From positions 4,316,782 to 4,380,781 of the forward strand of contig NC_061066.1 of NCBI RefSeq assembly GCF_021917145.1: DNA of 64,000 nt, written 5' to 3'. Position numbers and translations under genes: made by a program. The notes below the pieces were generated by a model. The model did no database searches. It saw nothing but the letters and a program-made list of their open reading frames with translations, and had not been told where the DNA came from. Positions 1 to 13,700 of the stretch are shown piece by piece. This DNA is from Hypomesus transpacificus. Taxonomy: Eukaryota; Chordata; Actinopteri; Osmeriformes; Osmeridae. Every line of letters starts with the position of its first letter. Positions within the stretch are counted from its first letter, which is position 1.

Positions 1-1979
1 TTGAAGATGCTAAACTCCCCCGCCGCCCCCGCCGCCCCGCCGCAGCCTTCCGAGAGCCGCTCTGTGTTCTCTGGCCTCCCCAGAGGTGACGGCTGTCTTC
101 ACAAAACCTCCTCTGTTTCCTCTCACTGTGGGTCACAGCCACGGCGCGCTGACAATGCGCTCGGGGCCATTCTGCGCCCGCTTGCCTCCCATCAAACGCT
201 TCCTGACAGTAAACCAGACCGAAGAAGGAGGAGGAGGAAGAGGAGGAGCAGGAGGAACTGAAGGAGAACGAAGGGGAGGAGGAGAAGGAGGAGGAGGAGA
301 AGGAGGGGGTGAAGGAGGACAAAGGGGAAAGAGGAGAAGGAGGAGGTGAAGGAGGAGGAAGGGTGTTACCACACATAGCTTCCTTCCCCTCCGCTTCCAA
401 TCCCTTCCCCCTTCTCTCATCTCCCTCGTTCTTTCTCTTTGGCCAAGCCATCAGCGAAGCCGCTTAGACGTAAACGATATTGATGGGAAATGGAAATGAC
501 CTTTATGGGGACGTGGGAGGCAAAATCACCACGTTTAACGACCCTAAATGATTTATGCCTCCGAATACGGACAGGCTGCTGGGGATGAATACATAACCAC
601 CGCATGACAACTTCAGATGCAGTCACTTATTAATTGGACGTGGCATTTCAGGCCGTTAGTTAACACCGATCCCTTAGTGTACATCATCACATTCGATACA
701 CAGTCGATACATCACACGTCGATACAAAGCATGTGAGCAAAGGTTGATCAAAATCATTACCGAGCGCCGTCGTTTGGAAAAATCGAATGAAATGAGTTTG
801 GGCTCGCTCTATATACTTAATAACGTATATCCATAACACCATAATGTAGGCCTAGTCTGAACTGATACCATGCCCCTTTGGTTTTCAAAGAAGCGCTTTG
901 CCTGTGTCGCCTGATAGCTCGGCAACACCCTGGCCCCAACAGAGCACTGGAGATCACAGGTTCGAGTGGGTAGATCTGTTTTGCAACCCCAACCCTGACA
1001 GTGACGCCGCTAAAGTGCTGGAGACAGCTTGGGCTCCCGTCCTGAACATGACAGGGCGGTGGAGCCCGCCGCGGGCTCCTGAAGCCTCCTCACATCAGAG
1101 ACAAGGAGGTCTAAACAGAGATGGTTCCAACCTGTCATCCAAACCAGATGAGATGTGCTCTCAAGCCTCAGCCAGATTTAGCTTCCGCCTCCTCCTACTC
1201 CCAGCTTTTAGATCAAGCTCAACTACAGAAGGTTCCTCGGCTGCATCAAATGCCAATTTTTTTCCAGGCTTCGAAAGAGATATGACGTTTGAACTTTTAC
1301 AGAATAGCACGGAGATGCTGAGCTTGTCCTGTGACAAAAACAAAGAGTTATTTTAATACCACGCCAACCAAAGTATTATGCAGTAATAGGTTAACAGTTA
1401 CAGCATGGATATTAACACGCAATGGCTGCCCATTTTCCCCATTAAGCTTTCCTTCATGGAATCATGAAAAAAACTACATGTTGAGATAAGCCGTCTTCCT
1501 CAACAGAGCTCAGTCTTTCATGAGTAACGCTTGGTTTCCAGCTTTCTTGGGGCTGAATCTAATTATCGTCTCTCTGCAGGAAGCGCCCCTTACCCCACCC
1601 CTTTTCCCCCACACCTCACTCCTCAAGCTGAAACCCCCCCCGCCCTGCCTAAAGGTCATTATTCCTGCCCTCTCCACTTGCTCCTCCCACTGCCTCCTGG
1701 ATAAATGGCAATATTTACGCTTATTTATTCTGAGATCTAGAACTTTACGGGGAGAACATCTTCTTCTCTTGCGATTGCTCTGCCCTGTGGGCCAGATCCC
1801 CATGGTAACGTTGTGCTACTTAAGGGCGGTAATGTAAGCTCCTGCCAGCTCTGTGCAAACTCAGACTTGGCTTTTGGCAACAACAACAACAAATCCAGGA
1901 AAATAAATTCTCTACATGTCACTGCAAAGACTATGGTGTCCAGAGCAGTCCTCGGTCAGGACACAGAAAAGATACAGTT
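1..1979. other. Intergenic, GC- and purine-rich start
   Basis: No gene is supported here. The first 200 bases are GC-rich. Bases 222-357 form an almost uninterrupted GGA/GAA purine tract. Several reading frames are open only because of this composition, and a 152-codon frame at 898-1356 has no recognisable domain or splice context. Confidence 0.5.
222..357 (+). repeat. Polypurine (GGA)n-type tract
   Basis: About 135 bases made almost only of G and A on the plus strand, built from GAG, GGA and GAA triplets. Tracts like this can form triplex DNA. It explains the glutamate/glycine/arginine-rich open frames that overlap it. Confidence 0.85.
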
Positions 1980-2052
1980 CACCCAGACAGGGACTTGAAC
2001 CCCAGACCTACAGACTGAAAGCCCAGTGCTCTACTGACTGAGCTACCCAGAC
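1980..2052 (-). pseudogene. tRNA-like sequence (probable tRNA pseudogene)
   Basis: Read on the minus strand it has a normal D arm (TAGCTCAGTCAGTAGAGCA, an A box) and a T arm with GGTTCAAGTCC (a B box). The anticodon loop is CTTTCAG, reading TTC. A TTTT run follows about 10 bases downstream, as for a pol III terminator. The anticodon stem (CTGGG/TCTGT) has one mismatch and mostly G-U pairs, and the acceptor stem is also mostly G-U, so a functional tRNA is unlikely. The body resembles tRNA-Lys more than tRNA-Glu. It could also be the head of an old SINE. Confidence 0.5.
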
Positions 2053-4539
2053 ACTTTGCTACAATGCTACTTTCTCTATTATCTTCTTTGTCTTCTTCTG
2101 ATATGCTGAAGTCTACTAGGGAGGCCATCACTGGCAGTCGTGTCCGATGAGATAAGCCAGTCTTTCATTAACTGAAGCAGTGGGGGGGTGGGGGGTGGGG
2201 GAGGGCTGATACACAGGCACCCTCCTACAGGGGGGGGGGTGGGTATTGGGGGAAGAGGGGGGCATGACAACATGTGAGGCTGAGAAGCATGTGTTCGCCA
2301 TCCTTTAAAGAGACAGTTCCAGTGCCGACCCATGGTCAACAGTTTGCCTAAAAAAACAGGCGCTGTGTTGTCGGTACAGTGGGCTGTCCTCCTTGGTCAA
2401 GAAAAAGTCAATCACTTTACATGACGGTTACACTCACTACCATGTCACTGCATAGCAACACTGGTAGTCAAAAGATTATAGGTAAATAGGATTTGCTATG
2501 TCAATAAATGGTGTTGCGTGTAAGCGCGGTCTGGGTTATTTATGAAGTTTACGAAGGCACAGAATGGGGGAGAGGCGTGAGGGGTAAATGGATGCCGTAG
2601 AGGGGCAGTTGAAGGTTGCGTTACTAAAACAAGATCAATGTTAACATCCACTTACCCCTTGGGAAACCCAACCTCCACCATACCAAGTTTCACAAGTGTA
2701 ATAACTTGCACCGCTAAACCGTAATGAAGTGTAACTACATTGCAGATTCTATGTAGCCTAACTAAACTACTGCTATGATAAGAATTGCTATTACAGGTTG
2801 TTCTGGTAACCTTAATCTAAAGTGTGGCTCACCAAAAGAGAAAATTATAAATACAAAATATCATTACCCTTCATTTATGTCAACATGACTCTGATTTGCA
2901 CTCCTGACATCTAAGCTGCTATTTCTAACCCACGTTTCCAAGCTTAGCATGGTATAAGAAGCCAATCAGGTACGATAGGTCTAATTACCAAAGACGCTGG
3001 ATTTCATTATCCTTATCAGCACTGCTCCCACCACACAGGTCACCTCAACCTCACTCTCACTGAACACTTCATCGATACATGTTGGGGGAAAAAAACACTT
3101 TCCTTAAGTTATATATTATTTACCACTGTGGTAACACCTAATGAAAATCTGTTTAATTATTGAGGCAGGACCAGCAGGGCGGCAGAGAGGAAATTGACAT
3201 TTAAGGTCAAAAAACATCAAAGGACAAATACGGTGAGCCGTGTGACCCTTTTACACGGCACTAAAGGCAGACGTGACCGAACATGCAGGATCCAGATCAT
3301 CTTCTCCAACAGTCCACGTCCTTCTCTCCACCCCTAGAACCCCACGGAACCCAGCGTCAGTGATTCAAAGGGGGGAGACCGGTGCAGAGAACACGGCCTC
3401 CCTCCATCTTCTAAATAGACCCACACGGATTCGGGGATCCCTGAATGGATGTATACCATGGTTGTCAGCTATCTGAAGATCTCTTGGTTTCCTGCCAAAC
3501 CCCTCTCCCCTCTTTGACTGACTCAGTCCCTGCCAATAAAAGTGATAACTCAATCGATAAACGTCAGTCTCTGAACTGCCTGCCTTTCTTCCTTCTCTCT
3601 GTGGGCCCCTGGCACCGGTACCTAGCTCTACATCTTTGTGTGGGTGTATGTGTGTGCACCTGTGTGTGTGTATTTGACAGAGAGTGTGGGCTTGTGTGGA
3701 TTTGTGGGAGTGTATTTTTAAGAATGTTCATGTGTATGCTTGTGTGTGTGTGTGTATGTGTGTATGAAAGCAAGTTTATGTGTGAGTGCCTGTGTAAGTG
3801 CTTGCATGTGTGTGTGTGTGTGTGTTCATCCAAGCGTTTCATCTCTAATGGGAGCCCACCTTTCCGGGGACGCGGCCCTCTCCGCGAGGTGAGAGACCAG
3901 GGTGGCTGAGCAAGCATCTGCTAGCTGCCAGGGGACTCTTTGAAGATCACAAAGTGCTGGAATTGATTTCTGTTTTATGTCGGACCTGCTAACCAGAAGT
4001 CTCTCAGACGAGTGTAATTTTACTGGTTGGGACAGAAACCTGATATTAGTGTTCGAGCAGTCCCTCGAAGGTGTTTATTCAATCATTACGTCATCGATTA
4101 AGGCCTACGTCTCACGTCTTTGAGATTGCTTGTCTGTGTAACCTTATGACAGGTGAGGCAGGAAGCTTCGTTACAGATACAAAGCTTGGCTGGGGTCCTA
4201 CAAGCCTACTGTGCTACTCTCATTTCAAATTAAGGTTGTGAAGATGAACGCTCATCGTTAGGATTCATTCATCTCGCATGCGGGGTTGTAAACGTCTAGC
4301 AGATTTTGACGACAATTCTGTACGTCCAAAACCACACATACATAAAATATATATATATTTTTTATGTCCTTCTTTTGAAATGCTTAGCTCAGCCTTCGTG
4401 CAGGAGAAGTGTCCCTTATAGAAGACTGTATAGAATAGTGTCCTTTACAAATCCATTGACCATGGCTGTCACTGTGTCACATGACAACTGTTCATTATGA
4501 AAACACAGAGGTGAAGGGGCAGGCAGGTGGGAGTGCACT

Positions 4540-4574
<35 letters not shown>

Positions 4575-6055
4575 TCACTACTCCCGCACAATCACAACAC
4601 ACATATACTCACGACACACACGCACACTCACGACACACATGTACAGAGGACAAAAGCAAAGAAGAATGTTTATATAGATTAAGATGCCTTTGTTCAGATA
4701 GCTTGTCCATTAGAAGGATACCGCCACTCAATGCGAGTCCTGTGTGGATGATAAGTGAAGCACCCAATCAGAGGCAGTCGTGGGTGGATGGGTAATACTG
4801 TGTGCAATCAAGGACGTTGTACAATCGCTTTAAGGATTTCCAAACGAGACTCACTGCCTACGACTGCTTCTGCTGTGAATTCATAACAGGAATGGGATTG
4901 CATACGCTTTCTCTGTTGAAGTACGCATCACTGTATCAAGTGATGTGTTCAATGTGTTCAGTGTGTTCAGTGTGTTTCATGTCAACAGCACAAACTGGAT
5001 ATCAGCTTTCTCTAAGTCCACCATAAGCCCTTTGTTACGTTATGTCATACTAAATGCCAACTCACTTGTCATCTCACACTAGTCCTGTTAGCTGGCTTCC
5101 CTGCCGACTTCTATTTTTCTTTTCCCTTTAATGACACAATAAATCTTCCCAGGCATTGAAAAGCTACACTAAAACCTTGAATAGCTTGAAAACCCTGAAG
5201 TGACAAAAAACTAGCAAAAAATGCTTGTCAGCAGAATAAGTGCTTGGTCGTAAAGCCCAAATGTGACACCAGCGTGGTGGAAAACTGGTACAAAAAACAG
5301 TGGTAGAGGAAGGCTGGGGACTTGAATTACTTGCAGTGAGTCACAATCTCATGCGTTCCCTAATCCCTGTTGGCTTGCTTGTCTTTCCCAAATCATCGTG
5401 TCACCGCACAGCGCATCTGGAGTGACCTTCTGGGATAGGAAGGTCCCACCGGCAGATTAGCGCTGGTGGGAAGACCTCAGGACAAACCCACCACACAGAT
5501 TACCAATCTGGGTCAAAATCCCAGGCCTCTGCTTTTGGATTATTTCACGGGACGCTCAGCAGGAAAAAAAAAAAGAGCCAAATATGGCAGGAAACAACAG
5601 CGGCTTGGAATGACCCAACGACCATTTCTGTGCGATTGCACTTACACAACCTTCTTGCCCATCAACGTATTAGGAGGGTTGCGTCGCCGTGTGCTTTTCG
5701 ATATGGGCCACTGAGGTACTTTAATAGAACAGACAAATCCTATAAAAGCTTTTAAACAGTCCTAATGTGCAGGGCAGGAATTCACAAGCCCCTTGATTCC
5801 GCAAGCGTTCCCAACTCGAATCCCGAATCCCTACATCAACACTTCTCCCACACAGCGAGACGCGCCGAGTCTAGAACTGTAACTTGACAAGCTTGGCCCC
5901 AATTGGTGGGAATCTCCTCAGGAGGCCCGTGTTCAAGGACAGCACGGCTTTTTACTCAGCTCGCAGGCGACCGGCGCTCCAAGTGGGTTTGCTGCCTGTG
6001 ACGTGATTCTCCTCTCCGGGAAAAGTGAGACCACCCTGTCAATTTACCAATTACC
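2053..6055. other. Intergenic, no gene seen
   Basis: Non-coding sequence with G-rich runs (2180-2265), a GT-rich stretch at 3640-3830 and an (AC)n run at 4541-4570. No exon-like frame with splice sites was found on either strand. Confidence 0.45.
4541..4570 (+). repeat. (AC)n microsatellite
   Basis: An uninterrupted AC dinucleotide run followed by imperfect ACACTCACGAC-type repeats to about 4640. Confidence 0.9.
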
Positions 6056-6060
6056 TCCTA

Positions 6061-6330
6061 CGCCCTCCCCCCCCCCCTCCCCCCTACACACACACACACA
6101 CCCCACCCTCCCTCCCTCCTGAGCAATTTCATTTCTGCCAATAAACACGCGGCCGCTGCTGACGCCGCAGGCTGTCTCTCCCCCCGCCGCCGCCGCCGCC
6201 GCCGCCGCCTCACTTCATTTCCTCCTCGTCTCCGCTTCCTCTCCCCCCGGCTGGCGGACTCGCTACTCAGGACCTGAGCTCTCCAAATACCACAGCGCTG
6301 TAATTAAGCCGGAGTGGCGGGCCAGGCATT
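6061..6330. other. GC-rich block with (CCG)n
   Basis: A C-rich run (6066-6085) is followed by (CCG)n around 6185-6210 and then balanced, unique-looking sequence with TAATTAAG at 6301. The CpG density is high for this neighbourhood. It could be a CpG island or a conserved regulatory element. No transcript can be assigned from sequence alone. Confidence 0.4.
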
Positions 6331-7067
6331 TAGAAAGGCCAATCGAGTCCTTCACGAGGGCGCTTCTCTATCAACATTCATTTCACAAAGCCTCCCATGT
6401 GTGTGAGTGTAAGTGTGTGCGTGTGTGTAAGGGTGTGTGTCTTTGTAAGGGTGTGTGTGTGTGAGAACCCACACGAGATGGAGGAAAGATCAATTGCTCT
6501 CCAACTAAATTGGGTAAGTACAAGTATCGAGATGATAGCCATCAACAGGAGACTAAAAGCTTGTATCCTGTCCAAACGAACAGATGTTTATACAACAATA
6601 TACGTCGACCGATTGAGCTTTTATTATATTTAAAGAAGAAGAAACGACATGAGACTTTGCGACAAGAAGGGTACAGTAAAGTTTGGTCGAATAACTAAAG
6701 ACACTGGACTATAGAAGCCCTGAGGCTTATATTTACAGACAGTTCGATATAAGCAGGCAGACAGGTTTGTGGGCAAAACAACAGGGGAACTAGAGATTTG
6801 ACCAATGGCCTTGGCACAGTCCACCACAGACCCCTTGAAAGGTTGGTAGCGCCCTTATGGAGATGATGGGTGTGCGTTTGCGATGCCTGATCAATCAATG
6901 TGTGGAGCTCTTTGGCTCCCAGACTCAGACGGAAAGTCTCTTACGACCTGGAAGTAGTGCGGTTTCTGCTGACAGACCAGCAACTTTGATATATCGGGAC
7001 CAAAGCTTCACTCCGGTGCAGGAAAAGACGAGCCATTGATCACTGTCAGGCAGAGCCTGTCTGGCTG

Positions 7068-7330
7068 CCACTGAAACGACTGTAGCATGCTCAGACACAC
7101 ACACACACACTGAAATGGCTGTAGCATGCAAAGACACCCGCACACACACTGAAATGGCTGTAGCATGCACAGACACACACACGCACAGACACACACACGC
7201 ACACACACAAACACACACTGAAATGGCTGTAGCATGCACACACACACACACACACACTGAAATGGCTGTAGCATGCACAGACACACACACAAACACACAC
7301 ACACACACTGAAATGGCTGTAGCATGTACA

Positions 7331-7371
<41 letters not shown>

Positions 7372-7372
7372 A
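7068..7372 (+). repeat. Compound minisatellite: 18-bp unit plus (AC)n
   Basis: Six copies of TGAAATGGCTGTAGCATG (the first with two substitutions) are separated by AC-rich spacers of varying length, ending in a long (AC)n run. The cysteine/valine-rich open frames here are repeat artefacts. Confidence 0.85.
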
Positions 7373-7779
7373 CTGATAAGCCAACACGCACACACAAACA
7401 CAGACGCGGCCACACAACCGCTTTTGACCTAATCCATCAGTCTCCTCGTCTATTCATCAGTCCACAAGACGGGCTCTGTCCCACGGGCCGATGTGATTCT
7501 AGAGATGTAACAGAGCCAAGCGGCACTCAATCACAAGCTGAATCCCGCCAGGATCACTGGGAGAATCCTGTAAATATGGGTCAAACGTAGGGAAAATAAG
7601 ATTAGCATGACCTCCCAGAGGGGAGCTCTCTCTCTCCACCCCCCCACCCCCTCACCCCCCCCCCCCCTCTCGTTCCCTCCCTCCTCCTCCCAGTTATCAT
7701 CTGACAGGAAACCAGGAGGTTCCCTCACCGAGGATCTCGCCCTGCGCTGAATGTGTTCTTTCTCTCATCTTTCGCCGTG

Positions 7780-10700
7780 TCGATGGCGAAGCCACCAGTC
7801 AGATGAACTGGAGACGTTCACTGCTCCTCGGGGACGCCCGCCGAGTACAAATAAACGTTGACGGAAGAAGCGAGACAAAGCTACTATTATGCTCACTCGT
7901 CTGTTGTGTGAGGACGAAAGAGAGGGCTTGACTCCGGTAGGGCTGTGCGGAGCATGTGAGAATCGTTTCTTCCTTGTGCGGAAGCACCCCAGGCTGAACG
8001 GAGCCTACCTTGAACCCCCATCTGGTCTGTCACATCTAGTCCTCCTCTAGTCAACCCACACTGCAAACACTACAAGTCGGGTTATGTCACAATATTTTTT
8101 CGTTGGGGACTCTTGTGAGGTTGGGCCCCAAGCTCTGACTAGGCTGGAGGAGTCGATACACCCTGAACACCAACTCGGAAACAACTTCCCTCTTACAACG
8201 AATGGCGCCATTGAATTATGCCGAACATGGACAGCGGAGCCACAACTGTTATGGCTCGGGCTGATTCATTGGGCATTCTTGGAAAGTCGTAGACCCTCGT
8301 CTCGGCACCGCCTGCATCAGAACGACAGAGAGGAGAGCCTGAGAGAACAAGCCCAGCATTTATGCATATTCTTGTTTTAATTGCAGAGGTGGGAGTTGAC
8401 ATAAATATTCAAAATGCCCGAAAGACAAACGGGTTGAGAGACGGCACCTTCAGGGAATCTTTGTCTGGACTTCCTGTTGGTTTACCCGGTTCCTTCTCAA
8501 AAAAGGTTATAAGGCCCGAACACAATACCGCATTGAAATTCAGTTACGATTTTTATATTCAATCCAATGCCCTTTCGTAAGAAAGGGATGCATTCACATT
8601 CACAATATGTTTAACTCCCACGACCATGGAAAACCACGGAGATGAAAGGAGTTTAGAAAAGGTCAAATATGCATCTTCCCATATCAGTTAATTAGGGCTT
8701 TGGAAACTCCACCAAGCAAAAGGTATTATATTTGCACTATTCCTGTTCATGAGCATTTTGTGCCGCAATACTGTTCTCATACTGTATCTCTTTCATGCGA
8801 GATACAATTAAAAGTCATTTGAGACATAAAACCTTTTGAGGACATATATTCTACCGTCCATTACTAGCACGAAACAGAAATGCACAGTTGTTCTGCGTCC
8901 TTGGGACAGACCAATCACTGACTCGTACGCCATTCAGTCTGTATGTTTAAGCTCGTTCCGCCTCTTGTCACGCTGCGTCTTGGGATCCGCGTCTGGTGCG
9001 GACGTTACACACACATGTTCTGGACCTCATGTTGCAGTGCGCCCCCAATTCTTTGCTTCCTTCTGCGACGAGTGAGCCAAAAGCGTCCAATTTTGCAGCA
9101 CATTACCCCCCCCACGAGAGCAACGACTCGAAGCGACAGAAGGGCCTCCGGGCGTTATCGTAGCAGCTCACTCGGGAGCGAATGTCTCACTCCTGCAGTG
9201 GAAGTCACACGATTGTTGCATAGGTGTGTGGCTATGTTGAAGGACCAAATTGAATGTGTGACCACCGCCTTGACTTTCCTGCGACAAGTGAATTTGACAG
9301 GACTTCCGAAGACCAGAGTCCTCGACAGAAAGAAAAATAAATAAAAAATACAACAAAAACATTGCCAAGAGCAACAGACGCAATCCTTCAGCCAAAAGAA
9401 CCTTTAGTAACGTTAAAAGCGAAAGCGTGTCTGACAACAGAGATCTCCAAGGTGATGCCTCCTTTTCCAGGACACAAGTGACACTCACAGTTTGTGAAGA
9501 TCAATAAAGCAGTGGAGGAGGTGGTACTGATGCCATGGAGCATGGCGAATCCCTGTGACCTTGAGATACAACCTCCCATGCATGCACACACGCACACACA
9601 CACACCAAACACCAAACCTAATCTGACAGTCGTGTCAGAAACATAAGCAGATGAAGACCCGACAGAAACAGTCATCTATGGGGTCACACACACGCCCACA
9701 CACAAGATTCTCGGAGAAATCCTGTGTCAGCGTCGGGGAAATAAGAGCAGGCACCAGGACGTTGGCTCAATCGTCCGTGATTGGTCGGGATTCGACGGAG
9801 CGCTTCGGTGGACGCTCAGCAGCACATGCCAACGTTGGATGGGACGTTCTGTTGTCATGACGAAGGGCCCGGGCATAGGCCGAGCCACGCTCTCTCTATA
9901 CCATCTCTACCTCAAAACACATCCCTGTGCAACCCCCGTTCAGCTCACACAGAAATCCACACACATACAGACACAATCCTTCACGGTGAAGGGGTGAATG
10001 AATAAAGCCAGAGCTTGACCCCCAGTAGAAGGAAAGAAGGCGGGGAGGGGGAGGATGGGGGGGGCGTCGCACTCCAGAGCAGCTGCAAATGTTTGCATGC
10101 AAAACCTGGGCGGGGGGGAGGGGGGCAGGGGGGCAGGGGTAGGTGGGGCGGGGAGGGGCGGGGGCTCTCTGTTCCGAGCCGGCGTTCTGCATGGGGAGTG
10201 GGAGGGGGCTGGTGTAGCAGAGGGAGCCCCATAGAGGAGCCCCAGCTCGCTAGCATGGGGATTGTCAAGACTCCATTAGTCTGCGTGAATTAGTACACTC
10301 CAACACTGCCCAGTGTTGGAGTCTGCACTAAATCTCCCGTCCTCTCTCTCCGCTTGACATGTTCCCTTAAAAACATGTTCTTCTTATTTGACACAGAGCG
10401 TGGCCAGATTACATGGCGCACTAAATAAATCTTTGCATTTTTCAATAAATGTCTTGCGGGAAAAAGACACATAAATCCAGAGAAGGCTACAGGACAAATA
10501 ATCTCAGGGATGTGGAGATATGAGTGCATCGTAACTTTCATAAATATGAATACCCTTTACAGTGAAATGTGGATTATCATGGTTGGGTTAATCCCAAAAA
10601 GTGCACTAATAATCTGTGTTTGCAAACAAGTTTGCCAAAGCTGCCCGCTAACAAACCCCGCCCGAGACAGATTGGACCAATTTTGAGGTCTCTGATTACT

Positions 10701-13700
10701 GACACTTGGTTCAGTAGATACAAGCATAGGACTCAATGATTAATCAGTCTGAATTAAGAGTTGGGGAGGAAAACCATCTTTTGTTCTTTGTGTTTCATAG
10801 TGCAGCCTGGGCGCAACACACACACACACACACACATGCACGCTCTCCTACTCTCTCTCAGACACTCACACAAACACACAATCTCTCTGACTCTCTTTTC
10901 CCGACACACACACACACAAACACACACGAGGCTTAGTCTTTTTCTCAGGAGGCAAGCGGACCATTTCAAATGCAGAGCAGAAACACTGAAATAGGCTAAG
11001 GCAGCGGTCTAGGCTTCAGCCCTGAACAGCTTTTCTCTCCTCTGACTACCAGGCAAACCCCTCGGGCACTGTATCACTTCTGTCCCATTGAAATGATTTC
11101 TTTGCCGGTCGTGTTGAATGCATCTCCATGGTTCCTGCATAATTATCTATTTCTGAGCTCCCGGTTGGTCCACGGGCACCAGTGAACTGGAGAGAAATAG
11201 CCCAGTGTGAACCGAGATGCAGCAAATCACTTCTCACATCGCAATTTCGACTTTAGCCTATGTGGATGGATGCATGAGGGCACAGGGAAATAGCAGAGGA
11301 TAATGAATCGAGCGGGTGGCGTTCTCGAAGATGCTGGGAGGAACAGGGAGACAGGGTCTGTGCTGCCGGTTTGTCGACGGCCGCCATTTGTCGCAAGACA
11401 GCCCGCCGCTGTGGACAACAAACACGGCCTCACAAACGCGGCCCTCGTTAAAAGGAAAGAGAAGGGGAAAAAGGAGTCGCCGCTGAAGTCATTAAAGAGA
11501 GAAGGCTCCAGTGAGTGGTGCCTCCGATGAGAGGCCGTGTACTTTAATTGAAGGCACCGGCGCCTCTGCAAGGTTGCGCCCCCCCCCCCCCCCCCCTTTT
11601 TTTGTGCCAAAACAAAGAGGAATGTGAGGCGTTCTGTGGCTCTGTGATGACAGGAGCCCCCCCCCCTCACCTCCTCCACACTCCCCCAACCACCCCTCCC
11701 TCTGAAAACAATCAGTCTTCACCAAGGGTGCCCGCCCGCTCACTGCCCAAACTCAATGGCTGCCACCACAATAGCTCCTTATACAAACTCCCCCAAAATT
11801 CAATTAGGCACCCAACAGTGCGGGGAGTCGTCCTGTAAACTCCTCTGTTTTGGCTTCCTGTGCTCTACTTCCTCTGGCCAATGGCTCACCAACTGGGCAA
11901 GATCAATGAGCTCGCCCCTAATTGACGACAGGCTGCGTCAGCGTTTCTCTTCTTCTCTTGTCCTGAGCGCCCCCCCGCCCCCTCCCACGGTGCCCTGGGT
12001 ACTCGGGATCGGGGGGGATGTGACACTCCTGAGGGTGGGTGTCGCTGCCACCCTGAGAGAGGCCTCCACAGTTTCAGATAGAGCCTCTTCTCTCCTACTC
12101 CAACCCCCCTACCTCCCCCCCTCCCTACTGCAGCAAGCAGATATTTGACTCCCCTGGATGCCTGTGTTAATCCTCTGGGGAAAGGGGGGGGGGGGCGTGG
12201 TTGGCTAAAGCATGTTTTAGATGGGTTGTGACTCTGCAGGGACAGATCGATGCGTTCCAACGGACGACGGAAGTCTTACCTGACACAGATTGTGCAGTTG
12301 GGGTAATATGACAGCGACACACGTATACACTATTGAGCTGCTGCAATGGAGCCAGCATTGTTGATGAACCTTTGACTCAAATGACACGCCCAGGCAAGGG
12401 GGACACAGGGTCGAAGAGAGCCGGTGAGTGGATGCCAACGTCTCCGTCCGCGCAGTTGGACTGAGACCAAGCTTGCCCCCCCCCCCCCACCTCTCCCCCA
12501 CCCACCTCGCCTCCCCAACTCCCGCCTCCCTCCCGCGGGGGGGGGGGGGGGCAGAGATAATGAGCCCGGGATGCCCAGTGTGAATTAGGCAAACGAGAGG
12601 GCATTCAACGTCCTCTGTGAAAGGAAGAAAGGGGGCCAAAGGAAGGATCTGGAAGGCTGCAGTATTGTTTCCTTGAAGAACGCTTTCCCTTGCAACAGTT
12701 CAAGGGGAAAACGTGAGGAGTAGGATAGGTCTTCCGACGGCAAAAACGAGAGTCGGCAGATTCGTTGTCAAGTTCTCATGTGACCCATGGTATGACGCGT
12801 ATCTCTAGTTAAGGTTAACTTGCCGCGCTGTTACTCCTACAGAAACATACATATCTGCTGTATGGGCATGACCAGGCTTCTCTGTTCAGCGAATCTACCA
12901 AATGAAGTCGATAAATGCAAATCAAAGCTCATCCACTAAGATATGTGATGTGTTATTCATGACAGCAGAGCATCGCTCTCAGTGAGCTCCACTGGAACTG
13001 CCTGGTAGACTCCACGAATCATCATCTCCGAAGTCGGATTCCCAACATCTCGTTCCCCACGATGGCGTCACGTCCCCCATTCCACCTCCTAACATGCACG
13101 CTCCTCTTGGCCGCTTGTTGGGTTCAAAGGGATCGAGGGAGGAGAAGCAGCAGATTGAATCCCAGGTGGCTGGTCTTGATTGGTTTTTCATCTGCTGTAA
13201 AGCGAGGGTTCAGGTTGAAGGAGGCTGCTATCATTACCTAATGAGCACATCGTGGGCTTGTAATCAGATCATGAATCACAGAGCCAAAGCTACCCATATG
13301 GAATATGGTGGGGATTAAGTCTGTTGCTTTGACCCAACAGTTACTCGTCATTTTGAGCGCAATGCACTGCCTTTTAAAAAACAGAAGCAGTCTAATACAA
13401 CCTACTTAAGCTTGTAATCTACTCAGTCAGTAATTTTTTTTTGTGTGTTTTTTTTTGGGGGGGGGGACATAATATGGAAATTGTTCTTTGGGAAGAGAGA
13501 AAACATAGTCTCAAAGATGGGTCCGGAGCATCTTCCGTGAGTGGAGAAAGATGTCTTCTGCATCCTGCTGCTGGATGGCCATTAACGTAACAGGGGCCAA
13601 TATGGGCCATCCAAATATAGGAGGCCTGTTCATTACACAACGAGCAATGAGATGGAGAGGAGCATTTGGCCAAAAGGAGGAGCGCAGCAACAAAAGTCTC

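Noticed and set aside
898-1356. 152-codon open frame on the plus strand
   Set aside because: It begins at an alternative start, has no domain, no coding-like neighbours and no splice context. It is probably a chance frame in GC-richer sequence.
6925-7417. Cysteine/valine-rich open frames up to 162 codons
   Set aside because: They are translations of the (AC)n/18-mer repeat array, not genes.
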